In this document: one piece after another, positions 52,901-61,741 of the stretch
How positions within the stretch are numbered: position 1 is the first letter of the stretch
How the letters are laid out: the number at the start of each line of letters is the position of its first letter
From: Lottia gigantea
Lineage: Eukaryota > Mollusca > Gastropoda > Lottiidae
Direction of reading: 5' to 3'
NCBI RefSeq assembly: GCF_000327385.1
Contig: NW_008709379.1
Coordinates: 2,800,646-2,864,645 of the forward strand
Length of the DNA: 64,000 nt
Position numbers and translations under genes: made by a program
The notes under the pieces: generated by a model
Databases searched by the model: none
What the model saw: only the letters and a program-made list of their open reading frames with translations
Told to the model about the DNA's origin: nothing

Positions 52901-55900
52901 AACGTGAAGACGGTCACAAAAAATAACTAATAATTCTCCGTTTCTCTGAGCGAAAATCTCGTTGGAATTGTTATTCATTAAAAAATATCGACTGGTTCAC
53001 CTTATTAATTAGAAACCTTACAGAAATCGATTGCTTTACAAATAACCTTCATCAATAAATCACAAATTATACAATATATTCTAATAATCACGTACTCTTT
53101 TAACTCGTCTTTTTACTAATAGACTTCTCGGGAATGCACGTACAGATTTGACCTAATTAATTGAACTATACGTATAATCAAATTTTAACACTTATACGAA
53201 AAAAATCACGTTTTATTCATATATATTCAGATTCTTTGATAACCTACAATGGATCTACATGCACGGAATATTCAATCAAAGCCTATGTAATACATATATA
53301 ACCAGTTCTTAAATACTTAAATACACATGCATTCTGACTGTCAATTGATCACGACTGTGCTTAATGGTCAACGATTACGTATTGACACAGAGAATAATTG
53401 CAGTATCTGTGATGCCGAAGACATTCTTCACTTTTGATTGATTGGTAGAGGTTCCACAAAATTTAACTCAGTAGTTCTATATCTATATCGCTTGTTTTAA
53501 TATGCAACACCATCGGTACTTGGACGCTTTTTTCTTATTATTGAAAATGGAAAGATATTGAGAGTTTATGTTCAGCATGTATTCTCCTGGTTTGGTGACT
53601 ATATGAAGGGGCAAACACCATTCAGTATGCAGACTAGATGGGGGATTACTGGACATTAACCTATTCTTTTTCATTTTAAAAAGCCAATGGAAATTTAACA
53701 TGTCCACGAAACCAGAAGTTGGGGTTTAGTCCCATCCAAACTTCGCTTTTAACAATGTCATTTCCTTTGACCTACATCATTGGCAGTTTGAACTTGAATT
53801 AAATGGTTTTTATCATCTGCTTTTGATTGGACTAATGAAGACGATGAATTAACTTTAATGCACTATGAAATGTAATCGCTTTATATAGAATGGCTTTCAA
53901 GTAAGCGTAATTGTATGTAACAATGGTACTTCCCTGCAATAAAAAGACATTAATTTTAACGGCAAAGAACCAGAGTGAAGAGAATTGGTCGGCAAATATA
54001 ATTAAAAGTCAATACTGTTCTACTTTCAATTTATCAAACCAGGTTAATCGTTTAATCATTATATTCTCATTTAGCCACGTGACCGTTCCTTATTAACTAT
54101 TTATAGTATCATGGTGATAATTGTTGTATCCAATCAATCAGTTGGTTGGATGAACCGATTGATCATTCTGCTTGGCTTTCACTTTTCACTCCATGTCTGA
54201 CAACAACTATGCCCTTAACTGAAATAAATCAATAATTGTGCATAGTTATCGCTGGTTCTCTTTGGACTATCCCTACATCTTTCTGTGTTTTTAAAGTTCT
54301 CGTTGTACTTTTACCAATCATAACAAGGTGAAAGAAAAGAAAGGCAAAAGAAGATACAACAAATTTGAACTTAAATAACTGCTTAAATACTTGCTGGACA
54401 AACCTCTTGGCATTGATCATTCCCGCATTACCCGTACCAATTTAAAGCATGATAAAGAGTCCATACTTCGAGCCCATTTCTAAAACTAGGTGTTATGAAT
54501 GGGCAGCGTGATATGAAATCCAGCCAATTAGATAGAACTGTTACGAATAATTGTGACCCGTGTACAAAACAAAGCGTGTCTCACTTCTATCGGTAACCAC
54601 ATGTAATAAAATTTAGTCCTGTGCAGATCGATTTGATTATTTTGGTCAATGAAACAACATCAATGTTTAATTAACAATGTTTTTGTCAACTAATTATAAA
54701 CATAGAATGTACATTAACCCTACACCAACAGGTTGTACTTGGCGCTCCTCGTAATCAATATAAAGTCATTGTTTATTTTACTCCAGGCGAGGAAGCAATC
54801 ATTGTTCATTAAAAAATCACCGTCGGTATGGAATCGATTCCCTGGTATTCTTGTAGAACAGAACAGTCCAATAGGACAAAGAAATGTTTCTGACAATAGA
54901 TTTTAGACTTATAGACAATAAATTTGTTGAACTTTTGCGGGATCTTAAATAGAATGTCGATTATCAGAAAATATACGATTTCATAAACAAATGCAAAACA
55001 GTCGATAGCCTACAGGAATAGCTGAACTCATACAATCCAATTCAGCATGTGTAACGCTTCTCAGCTCAGGTTTAGTCACAGGCGACCAGCTTTCTTTACA
55101 ACTTCAAAAACAAGAAATATCTCTTTCATCAAATAATTTGGTCGACAAGTGTTATGAAATCAATGACAATTGCTGTGAAAAAAAAAGTAGTCGGGCGTCT
55201 TTCTAACTTTCGTATTCGGAGATACACTTCATTTTGATGCCACCACGAATTTTTGAAAAATTTGAAAAATGCAAAAAAGCACATGTAATTAATTCAAAAT
55301 CACGATTTTCTGCAACACACGAGTTAATCTATCATACACGCATTTATATTAACTGAATCAGGGTAACCCGACCTCAATAGAAACATCAATCACTACAATC
55401 ATTAGGGACAAACTCCTTGGCGTTTTTTACATTTTCTACCAGTTGGCTTGTCCTTTGATCGATTTTGTGCATTCATAGTAATATTTTTACTATGAATATC
55501 AGGAAATATTTCAAAGATAGGCTTGCCTTTCATGCTCCATAAATCTTTTGTAAAGCTCAAAGTATAATGATAATAATAAATGATTTGTTAGATCTAGTTT
55601 TTGCTCAAGTGACCTCGAATCAGTCATCATTTCTCTTTATGAAATGAAGTTTTAGTTTTAACGAAACGATAGATTGAAGACAGACAACGTCATTATGTAT
55701 ACATACAAATACAAATTTGAATTGAATCTCCGTGGGAGTCTTGCTATGAAACTTCAAACTGTCTTAGGCTGATAGTTGTTGGAAATATTGACGTTGATTG
55801 AAGTAGGTTTGATTGACATCTCATGAGTTTGTGGTAGAAAAAAGATTATTATCATTAACTTGACTTTTGTGTTTCAAAGGCCTTGTTCACGTACCCAGAA

Positions 55901-58900
55901 AATGTGTTGTTATTTGCAATTAGACAAATAGTTTTGATGTGCAATGAGGATTGGACGACGTTTTGACAGTGCCTCAAAATGCTGGTTTTACATTTTTATT
56001 GTAAACCTTATTTTAGCAACTACAAAGTGTTTTCAGTTCCCCTTTTCAGATAGGATAGATGAAGTGAAAAAACCACGCATAACGGAGAAAAAACTACGCT
56101 CTAAAGTCTGTCTGATTTGCGATATGCTCGGATGCCTGCCACTAACTAACCTTGAATCAATAATTGAACTTTAGAAAGCGAAGAATAATAGCAGAATAAA
56201 TGGCCTTCAGATGTGCATAATAACTGATAGGAGGAAACCGCATTCCGAAGATTTCATCTCGACCCTTATGTCACCTCTCGCCTTGAGATGTCCTGACTAG
56301 TTGAACCACAAAATATCAGAACAATCTGTAAACTGTGGGAGGAAGAAAACGATATAAAACTATAGTGTGAAAATATCAGATAAATCCAAGTTGTCCTACA
56401 CACAATATAACAGCGTATCTTTATATATTTATCAATCATCTCCTGATAGGTATAATGATATGAAGGCGGGTACAGACGCATTTATTTATAAAAAAGGAAA
56501 AGAAAGGGAAAATCGACACCAATTATGGAAGAAGCTAATTTGCCTTATTGGAATTCAATCGAATTAAACCTTAGCATGTGTATCGCTAATACATGTTCCT
56601 ATCTACTGTCTACTTTTAAAGCTCTTAGAAATACACACTTGTGACGTCAAAAAGCATTTACCCGTTTACCTACAGGAGAAATCTGGTTACTTTTGAAACT
56701 GGATATCTTGTCCAGCACTTCAGGCAAAAAAAGGTTTTCTGGGTTAGATTCAAATAACAAATATTGAAACAATCCTCAAGGCCTTCTTTGATGCAATGGT
56801 CAGAGATCTAATTAGAGTATATATTTACAGACGGTTTCTTTTTTAAAAAAATGTTTGATACAACATTTTTAGACATCAACACACAATACATGTATACAAC
56901 AAACCAAGATCATAAATCAAACGAGACTGAAGTATCCCTGAGGCTGGACCAGTATTGGCTCCATTCCATTGTTAGGTAGCCTACCAGTGGAACTAGACGT
57001 TTGAAAGAATGGAGGGGAATTGAAAGGCAGTCGACTGATAGATCAGTTTTTAAGATTCGCTGGGATTTTTCCAGGTGACGAGAGAAATTTAATGAATGGC
57101 TTTTCAGATGACTTGTGGAAAAACAAGGATTATTTGGACACGACAATCATGTTCTGTAACTGACATTAGACTCCAAAAACAAAAAATGGAAGTTAACCAG
57201 TGCTAAATAGAGAACATTCATAAGAAACTGTTTGGCTGAAGGTAACGCACGATCTACCATCACTTTGAACAAGAGAAGTGCTCTTCTGCGGCCTTTGATT
57301 CTTTTAGCAAATTGATCACGATTGTGTTACATGACAATTTCCTTGTAAAGGTAAAGAATATCACACCTTCCCCCTTCCATCCACTCCAGAGAATAATTCC
57401 GATATCTGTGATGCCGAAGACGTACATCCTGCCTATCTCGACTTTCACCAAGATTACTGGTATGGCTCATCACATATGTGCACTGGAAACAACAATAAAT
57501 TTTGATTATTTGATGTCGTTTCGTTCCAGACCATCATCATAACAAAATTTAACCCAGTCTATATATGGGTCGCTCATTTTAATATGCAACACCATCGGTT
57601 ATTGAACAAATTGAATAACAGGTATCGATGAAAAAAATATTGGCCCGCATTGTCAAGTGTTTGTTTGATCTAACTAACTCGCATTTCCTTGATGGTAAAC
57701 TAGAATCATCCTATAAGCCATCAAATATCTCTATATCATCAATTTACCACGAAGAAGATGATGAAGATCAATGAGCTAATTTCTAACTCCCTTGCTGGGT
57801 ATATAATGTCATATAACCTATAGGACAGTTCGCTTTCTCTGTGTTATATTTCACAGGATGTTGCTCAGATATGGAATTATTGTCGCTTATGGAATATTTT
57901 ATTCTCATGAAAGATTCTATTTCTATTTCCAGGAGCAGCTACCCAACTTGAGAAATGCCAAAGGTATTTACAGAGCTATGTGTCAGACATTTTTCAAGTT
58001 GTGCTTGTTTGCTTCCATACACTCTCTAATAGAGTTTCTATTGTGATTGGCTTTTATGTAAGTTTACTTTGACGAATGTTCCACGAAAATGTCCTACTTT
58101 ATGCACCGACTGACAGACTATATTTATTGTCCTATGTGACAATATCCATTTCCTGATGACATATTACTCTGTAGTGCACAACAATGTTGATTGCATCTCG
58201 GCTGAATGTCAAAGAGATAGCCAGAGTATATGTCCTTGGGAAACAGGTCATTTTAGATTATATATGTATCAGCTGGAAGTTATGGCATCAATAATTAATT
58301 GGTACTGAATCTTTGACTTTTTTTTCGTGATCTTAACCTATTGTTTTAAATAGCTTCAAGTTAAAGGGACAGATACTTCTTTTTTTGTTAACAATCATAC
58401 TTTAGTCTCAGAAACGTAAATATTTTAGCTAAACCAATCAGTAATAATGTCCACAGCTCATCGTCGAAATTTGAGCCTTCAAGTCCATGTTTGTCTAGAA
58501 ATATCCGCGTTTGAATGTTGAAATGTCGACTCTGTGATATATAGAAAAGACATTTATTGAAATAGTGAGTAAAATTCCTGATTTGAAGTATGTTTCCCTA
58601 CATGTCTAGTACTTCTGAAGACTATTTACATATATTAGACTAAAATCAACTCTCCAAAATGCCGCATCTCTCCCTATTAAAGGAAAATCAAACCACCATC
58701 AAGACACATACTTTGCATAATTAAGAAACTGGGTCATCCATCCTTCACGAATGCATCCCTCTCAGGACTCAAGAATTCTGGCAAAATGACAACATACAAT
58801 CAAGAAATATATTAGATTGACAAAAATGAAACTAATGAAATGAACTTACCGAACTCTTGATTGCTCAGCCGATTGCATATCCTTGGCTCTGTCCATTACA

Positions 58901-59106
58901 GCCTTAATCTGGGCGATTTCCTCCGCCGTCAGATGACTGAGGTCGGGTTCCGGGGGCTCCATTGGAGAGGGTGCACGGGTTGAATGACGGGATGAACCGG
59001 GTTTATTGTCAGTGTTTACGGAATAATTAGACTGGTAATCCTGATAGTCATAATAATCAGACAGAGGCGTACTACATTCTGACAACGTGCTCTCTTCGTT
59101 TCCCAT
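16592..59106 (-). CDS. Fife/Piccolo-RIM-like active-zone scaffold, 22 coding exons
   Basis: Exons 5' to 3' (minus strand): 59106-58850, 41805-41565, 35355-35212, 34896-33306, 30270-27869, 27687-25743, 25386-25265, 23845-23752, 22971-22846, 22385-22277, 22096-21990, 21430-21219, 21001-20753, 20448-20215, 19902-19772, 19501-19317, 19076-18859, 18534-18496, 18407-18323, 18121-18017, 16953-16919, 16696-16592. All are GT-AG with matching phases; the total is 8,736 bases (2,911 residues plus stop). Order: MGNEES myristoylation start, DLSHLT helix, zinc finger (116-175), disordered repeats, SH3 ligand (1574-1580), coiled coils (about 1714-1764 and 1947-1992), PDZ (about 2245-2335), polyglutamine, C2A (about 2612-2750). 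Such proteins organise vesicle release sites and calcium channels at presynaptic active zones. The PDZ and C2A resemble Piccolo; the zinc-finger end resembles RIM; Drosophila Fife is the nearest known architecture. No C2B was found. Small alternative exons may be missing. Confidence 0.88.
18017..18534 (-). CDS. scaffold exons 18-20: microexon and basic Ser/Arg linker
   Basis: Exon 18 (18534-18496) is only 39 bases, [13 protein letters not shown], phase 0 both sides. Exon 19 (18407-18323) encodes [20 protein letters not shown]. Exon 20 (18121-18017) encodes [20 protein letters not shown] and a Ser/Arg stretch ending SRSSG. A C2B domain usually follows such a linker in Piccolo and RIM. Confidence 0.75.
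18859..19076 (-). CDS. scaffold exon 17: end of C2A and Gly/Ser-Lys linker
   Basis: Encodes [17 protein letters not shown], the last C2A strand (HWYPL is a family landmark), then a Pro/Gly/Ser linker and a basic segment [15 protein letters not shown] before the donor GTAGGT. Confidence 0.87.
19317..19902 (-). CDS. scaffold exons 15-16: C2A domain with complete calcium site
   Basis: Exon 15 (19902-19772) encodes [19 protein letters not shown] then [15 protein letters not shown]. Exon 16 (19501-19317) encodes [20 protein letters not shown] and [20 protein letters not shown]. The five acidic ligands expected in calcium-binding C2 domains are present: Asp2637, Asp2643, Asp2698, Asp2700, Asp2706. 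RIM C2A lacks this set, while Piccolo C2A has it. Calcium-regulated membrane binding is therefore predicted. Confidence 0.93.
20215..20448 (-). CDS. scaffold exon 14: Ser/Pro linker into C2A
   Basis: Encodes [20 protein letters not shown] through [19 protein letters not shown] to [10 protein letters not shown]. The last residues GTIQ join IQIS of exon 15 to form the first C2A strand, as GEIQLQI does in Piccolo. 234 bases, phase 0 both sides. Confidence 0.85.
20753..21001 (-). CDS. scaffold exon 13: polyglutamine and Ser/Thr-rich segment
   Basis: Encodes [11 protein letters not shown], then 12 Gln (residues 2462-2473, mixed CAA/CAG), [11 protein letters not shown], and a Ser/Thr tail ending TTTTR. 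The mixed codons make the tract fairly stable. 249 bases, phase 0 both sides, so it could be skipped without a frame change. Confidence 0.83.
21219..22096 (-). CDS. scaffold exons 11-12: linker after PDZ
   Basis: Exon 11 (22096-21990) encodes a Ser/Gly linker ending [16 protein letters not shown]. Exon 12 (21430-21219) encodes [20 protein letters not shown], a short helix (EEIRED) and a Ser/Pro/Thr stretch. Phases 2 to 1 and 1 to 0 agree with the neighbours. Confidence 0.82.
22277..23845 (-). CDS. scaffold exons 8-10: PDZ domain
   Basis: Three exons (23845-23752, 22971-22846, 22385-22277). They encode [19 protein letters not shown], then [19 protein letters not shown] (carboxylate-binding loop GLGM), [20 protein letters not shown], and [20 protein letters not shown]. 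This is a complete PDZ fold, closest to the Piccolo PDZ, which shares the TRDPKDRSV lead-in. PDZ domains here usually bind partner C-termini such as those of ELKS/CAST-type proteins or exchange factors. Confidence 0.92.
24389..24450 (+). repeat. dispersed repeat family 2, copy 3 (partial)
   Basis: tccgaaacatttacctctat then gatattttgacagttatcgg and ctggag match the start of the copy at 62071-62196 read on the minus strand. In the intron between scaffold exons 7 and 8. Confidence 0.6.
25265..25386 (-). CDS. scaffold exon 7: linker before the PDZ domain
   Basis: Encodes [20 protein letters not shown] and on to LKQLDRKKK. The donor AAG|GTTTGT is unusual but is the only one that matches the phase of exon 8. 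The frame stays open past it ([12 protein letters not shown] and on to about 25157), so a longer form cannot be ruled out. Confidence 0.7.
25743..27687 (-). CDS. scaffold exon 6: RIM-BP ligand and coiled coils
   Basis: A 1,945-base exon. RKLPPIP (residues 1574-1580) fits the RxLPxxP ligand that RIM-BP SH3 domains recognise in RIM and calcium channels. The segment [19 protein letters not shown] and what follows to about 1764 is a coiled coil. A second coil ([20 protein letters not shown], about 1947-1992) resembles one in Piccolo. The end is rich in Tyr and acidic residues. The acceptor is at 27687; upstream in-frame codons are intron. Confidence 0.87.
27869..30270 (-). CDS. scaffold exon 5: acidic, proline-rich disordered region
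   Basis: A 2,402-base exon (about 800 residues) opening [17 protein letters not shown]. It is full of SP and TP sites (possible proline-directed kinase targets) and holds one run of nine acidic residues broken by no other type (DEEEEEEED), a KPRRKLPEP motif, and a helical end [13 protein letters not shown]. The donor is AAG|GTATTA, weaker than most in the gene. Confidence 0.85.
30271..33305. other. scaffold intron between exons 5 and 4
   Basis: About 3 kb, AT-rich, no coding or RNA feature recognised. Confidence 0.6.
33306..34896 (-). CDS. scaffold exon 4: disordered region with 19-residue tandem repeats
   Basis: A 1,591-base exon (residues about 215-745) rich in Ser, Lys, Pro and Thr and without a fold. 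It holds a tandem repeat (see 34213-34707), a Pro-rich [14 protein letters not shown] stretch that could bind SH3 domains, and several basic-Ser clusters. It ends SRMK with one base carried to exon 5. Confidence 0.85.
34213..34707 (-). repeat. coding minisatellite, 57-bp period (19-residue unit)
   Basis: Six clear units (34363-34707; residues about 278-392) follow SKDxSSNIPFxDLSKSKTx, each exactly 19 residues. Two to three decayed units run down to about 34213. Neighbouring middle units are nearly identical at base level, so the array expanded recently. Each unit keeps a hydrophobic NIPFxDL core between Ser/Lys segments, suggesting a repeated docking or phosphorylation motif. Confidence 0.9.
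35212..35355 (-). CDS. scaffold exon 3: zinc finger, last cysteine pair
   Basis: Encodes [20 protein letters not shown] (C172, C175), then LWYHGSHPE. The pattern W-V-C-x-x-C-x-x-x-x-x-L-x-x-S-G-x-W is shared with the RIM zinc finger end. 144 bases, phase 0 on both sides. Confidence 0.88.
35356..41564. other. scaffold intron between exons 3 and 2
   Basis: About 6.2 kb, AT-rich. Apart from the hairpin at 39230-39311, nothing recognised. Confidence 0.6.
39230..39311. repeat. 82-base hairpin with 26-28-bp stem
   Basis: gtaacgaagcacacgatata (arm 39230-39255) pairs with 39284-39311 apart from a two-base bulge and one or two mismatches; the loop is 28 bases. Size is in the range of a microRNA precursor, but it could also be a tiny decayed MITE. 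Confidence 0.6.
41565..41805 (-). CDS. scaffold exon 2: zinc finger, first part
   Basis: Encodes [18 protein letters not shown], a helix continuing from exon 1, then the first six zinc-binding cysteines: C116-P-I-C119, C145-V-D-C148, C153-S-K-C156, ending [10 protein letters not shown]. The layout (helix, finger, helix) is the Rab-binding module of RIM and related proteins. The spacer between the first two cysteine pairs is 25 residues, longer than in typical RIM fingers. Confidence 0.85.
42600..43279. mobile_element. large foldback: two 290-bp inverted arms, 100-bp spacer
   Basis: Arms 42600-42889 and 42990-43279 have equal length and differ at about five bases (about 98% identity) with no gaps. 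The spacer contains a GC-rich cctgtgggcggagcctatc. Flanks cacgcc and cacgtc could be a six-base target duplication with one difference. No transposase. Either a long-TIR non-autonomous DNA transposon or a recent inverted duplication; a transcript through it would make a 290-bp double-stranded RNA. Confidence 0.85.
45640..46315 (+). mobile_element. decayed hAT-like relative of the 47838 MITE
   Basis: gatatctgaggttgcccgaa and ttagttatgaga (about 45652-45692) match the interior of the 115-bp MITE, and ggctccgccac at about 46300-46310 matches its right end. In between are A-rich DNA, several tcgggc words spaced tens of bases apart, and a run of 14 C. The left end was not found. Confidence 0.4.
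47838..47952 (+). mobile_element. hAT-type MITE, 115 bp, with 8-bp target duplication
   Basis: Ends CAGTGGCGCAGCC and GGCTCCGCCACTG are inverted repeats (12 of 13). Both flanks read TTGCACAT (47830-47837 and 47953-47960), a perfect 8-bp duplication as made by hAT transposases. No coding capacity. Confidence 0.9.
49104..51732. mobile_element. 2.6-kb CACTG-ended DNA transposon, non-autonomous
   Basis: Starts TA|CACTGTAAAAAAA and ends TTTTTTTACAGTG|TA, giving a 13-base or longer inverted repeat and a TA flank on both sides. The left 400 bp has about five subterminal units built on attctggtaaatcagctgcc; the right 400 bp has units built on gtaaattaacagaa. CACT ends plus subterminal repeats suggest the CACTA-Mirage-Chapaev group, though a Tc1/mariner-type origin is possible. 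No transposase frame recognised. Confidence 0.7.
53387..53518 (+). repeat. dispersed repeat family 3, copy 1
   Basis: cagagaataatt, atctgtgatgccgaagac, aaaatttaac and ttttaatatgcaacaccatc occur in the same order here and at 57387-57599, where the middle is about 80 bases longer. Confidence 0.65.
57387..57599 (+). repeat. dispersed repeat family 3, copy 2
   Basis: Longer partner of 53387-53518, same outer blocks and order. Nature unknown. Confidence 0.65.
58365..58676 (+). mobile_element. TTAA-flanked MITE, copy C
   Basis: TTAA at 58361-58364 and 58677-58680, ends AGGGACAG and CTCTCCCTA. The interior (caatcatactttagtctcag, cttcaagtccatg, atatccgcg) matches copy A in the same orientation. Confidence 0.8.
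58850..59106 (-). CDS. scaffold exon 1: N-myristoylation start and RIM-like helix
   Basis: ATG at 59104-59106 in good context (gacATGG). The protein starts MGNEES, with Gly2 and Ser6 fitting the N-myristoylation pattern and echoing the MGNE start of Piccolo and Bassoon. A Tyr/Asp-rich stretch follows, then [20 protein letters not shown] (about residues 52-71), which parallels the DLSHLTEEE helix of RIM that takes part in Rab3 binding. The donor CG|GTAAGTT leaves phase 2, matched by exon 2. Confidence 0.85.
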
Positions 59107-59127
59107 GTCACACAATTTTATGAATTC
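59107..59127 (-). promoter_or_regulatory. probable 5' UTR remnant after a splice acceptor
   Basis: The minus strand reads ttttgcag just before 59127, so a noncoding first exon may be spliced here, 21 bases before the ATG. The alternative is read-through: the frame stays open upstream to an ATG at 59472. Confidence 0.45.
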
Positions 59128-61523
59128 CTGCAAAACTCTTGGATCCTGGAAGTCTTGAAGCTTCCAAGTATTTCTCAATACCTTGAATGGATGCAGAATT
59201 TCCTTCACTACAATGTTATTGGATTGTAGAATGTGCTGCAAACGAAGAACTCGCTCCGAAAGTAATTTTATTCGCAATTGACTCAAAAGAACGTCGCTTG
59301 GAATCCAAACGTCACAAAATGTTGGTTCAAACAATTGTTGTTGCTTCAAAAACCAGAATTCAAAACATCTCAACACAGAAATGACAGCTATAAGGCACAG
59401 AAGACACACTACAATACGATCCAAACAGCACAAATTATTAACATAGGCACAAAAAGTCACTAAAAGATGCATAGAATTCTCTCATGTGACGTCAAGAAGT
59501 TTCGGTTACTACGTCAACGTTTTTTAAGTGATTCAACAATTCGTCTGCTTTGATTATGTGAAGAAGAAAACCGATTGAACGAATGCGACGCCATTTTGAA
59601 TTATGGTATCAACGAACGATTGTTGTAGAGAGTAAACTGTAGGTTCTGATCAATACAGCACGGCAGATCACAAACGTTTAATCCTGGAATATAATTAATC
59701 CTCCATTTTACCATAAATATGGTTCATATTCAGCTTGATATGTCTCTAATTCACATGAATGTGGAGGGTTCTCGACGCCTTAAATCTACAGGCTTCCCTA
59801 ATCACACCGCAGTGTTTCGAAGCCAAGTCGATACCAAACATTAATTCTCCAAGACTCTCAGAAACCGGCAAGTTGTCAACTTGGCACCGATCGATATTCC
59901 ACTACGCTATAGACTACTATAATTATTCCATCTTATAAAATCAACCTTTTTTACACCACAGAAGCCGATGCCTATAACAAACACAGATCGAAGTCTATAT
60001 GCTTGATTAGAGTGAGAGACAAATAGATGAATGAGTTTATATCATGGATGAATGAAGGAAATAATGATAAATGAACTAACGTCAGTGCTGGTGATTGTGA
60101 GGCATAACCTAATGTCTTTTCCTTGTGTCCAGGTTAGTAGCCTAATTCGACTGGCTATATATGATTTTGAGGACAAGACCTAATGATTACAATAAAGGAA
60201 CAGACTCCCTAATAAATGATTTAAAAAGTTAAAAGGGAAATTCAACAAAGGGGGCTAATTACAGTTGTAATTATGAATTAATTATGTCGATATCCTAGAC
60301 ACCCATTGACCACCTGTTTTATCAACTATAAGATTGTTTGGATGCTCAATTATTTCTAGGTCGGCCCGAAATCCAATCCATGTGCTCGTAAAGGAAATTG
60401 AATTATTATTTTGTCCTATGCAGGCCCGTAGCCAGATTTGATTGTTCGGAGGGGCAAGTAATATATCCGGAGGACAATGTTGTAGAATGTTTAGTTGCAG
60501 TAATGGGATTGAATAAAGGACGAACATCAGTATCCTTATAGGTTCCAAAACAACTCTCTGAAGTAAAACAAATAAATTTCTACAGCTAGCTTATCTGAAC
60601 CTTGCTGAGATAGACCTACTGAAGATCCAGTTGACAGTATAACTGGCAAGCACATCTATTTTACAGTCTCGAACATTCCCCTGACTCGACGTCAATGGGT
60701 AACTTTAATAAGTTACAACCTATGAGGACTTTCTCGAGATTTTTATGTAACAAGCATTGCTCCTCAATATATCTAGGCTCTGATTCTGGACAAATCGTGA
60801 TTGACTTTCCTTTGTTCTTGACACCAAAGTTTTTGAGAGCTCAAAAATAATAAATGACCTCAGTACGAAATTATATAAGTTGCCGATACTTTCTAAATAC
60901 CTGATGTAATTCCGCAACTGTGATGTTGAATTTATTTTCCCTTTTGTTAATGTGACCTAAGTGACGACCTTATAAATATAATATATTTAGATAACAATGT
61001 CGCTGTGGTAGACGTCATTGTCAATATCCCGCCATTTACACTGTAGACGACAATATAATAGTCTTGTAAGTAAATATCTACATATAGTTAATTCAAGTGT
61101 ATTAAATCGAGTGCTAATTGGTCTAATGGTTTATCACATAGCAGGTGGTTCATTTCCCTCAACTGACTTGATCCTTCAATTTGTCCTCTATGACACTAAA
61201 TGAACAAAACAGGCAAGTGATTGGCCTACATGTTCGTCATCAGATAACACTCTGCGATTAAGCTTGTCAACTCAGAGCCTTCATTTTTTTTTGATTTATT
61301 ACACTAATGTCAAGAGTTGGTTTTCCTATTTCGAGAACTTTATTTGATTGAAAATTACAAAGTATTTGAAATTAGCCCGGTTTTCAGAATTCTGTCACCA
61401 TAACCTTCATTTTTCGACTGATATACAAATGTATTTCAAAATGTACATTGACCCTAATTGAGACTTTAAGTGGCATAAGATATATACTCATAAACAGCAT
61501 AATTTTTTCAATACATGTATACC
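59128..61523. other. upstream region of the scaffold gene and intergenic DNA
   Basis: Expected to hold the scaffold promoter and any noncoding first exon. Near 60421 the words caggcccgtagccag and ggaggggcaag look like an element fragment. Otherwise nothing recognised. Confidence 0.5.
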
Positions 61524-61529
61524 TTTATT
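61524..61529 (-). promoter_or_regulatory. candidate polyadenylation signal of the ureohydrolase gene
   Basis: Minus-strand AATAAA about 215 bases after the stop at 61742-61744. Confidence 0.5.
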
Positions 61530-61741
61530 TCAATATGGTTCTAACTTAGTTACGTTAAAGTCTTAAATGTGAAGGTCGGATTGTCCTTTTGCTGACCAAG
61601 AATACTGAAACAATTTCACATTGATTTTGTAACAAGAATCATCGTCGCCAAAGTTGTAAATGGTAATCTCCATAATATAATATTGAGTGTATGATTTGGA
61701 ATTCAAATTGATAACGTTAGGATGGATTTTCGCGGGGCCGT

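Larger units (their letters stand above)
41806..58849. other. 17-kb first coding intron of the scaffold gene
   Basis: No host coding exon recognised on either strand. It holds the foldback (42600-43279), hAT-like copies (about 45640-46315 and 47838-47952), the CACTG element (49104-51732), a repeat pair (53387 and 57387) and MITE copy C. A GC-richer stretch at about 44880-45060 is unexplained. Confidence 0.6.

Noticed and set aside
55944-56174. 76-residue plus-strand frame with a hydrophobic segment
   Set aside because: No family resemblance and no supporting start, splice or polyadenylation context.
57858-58046. Plus-strand frame with an intron-like ttccag inside
   Set aside because: No conserved sequence; flanks are ordinary intron DNA of the minus-strand gene.
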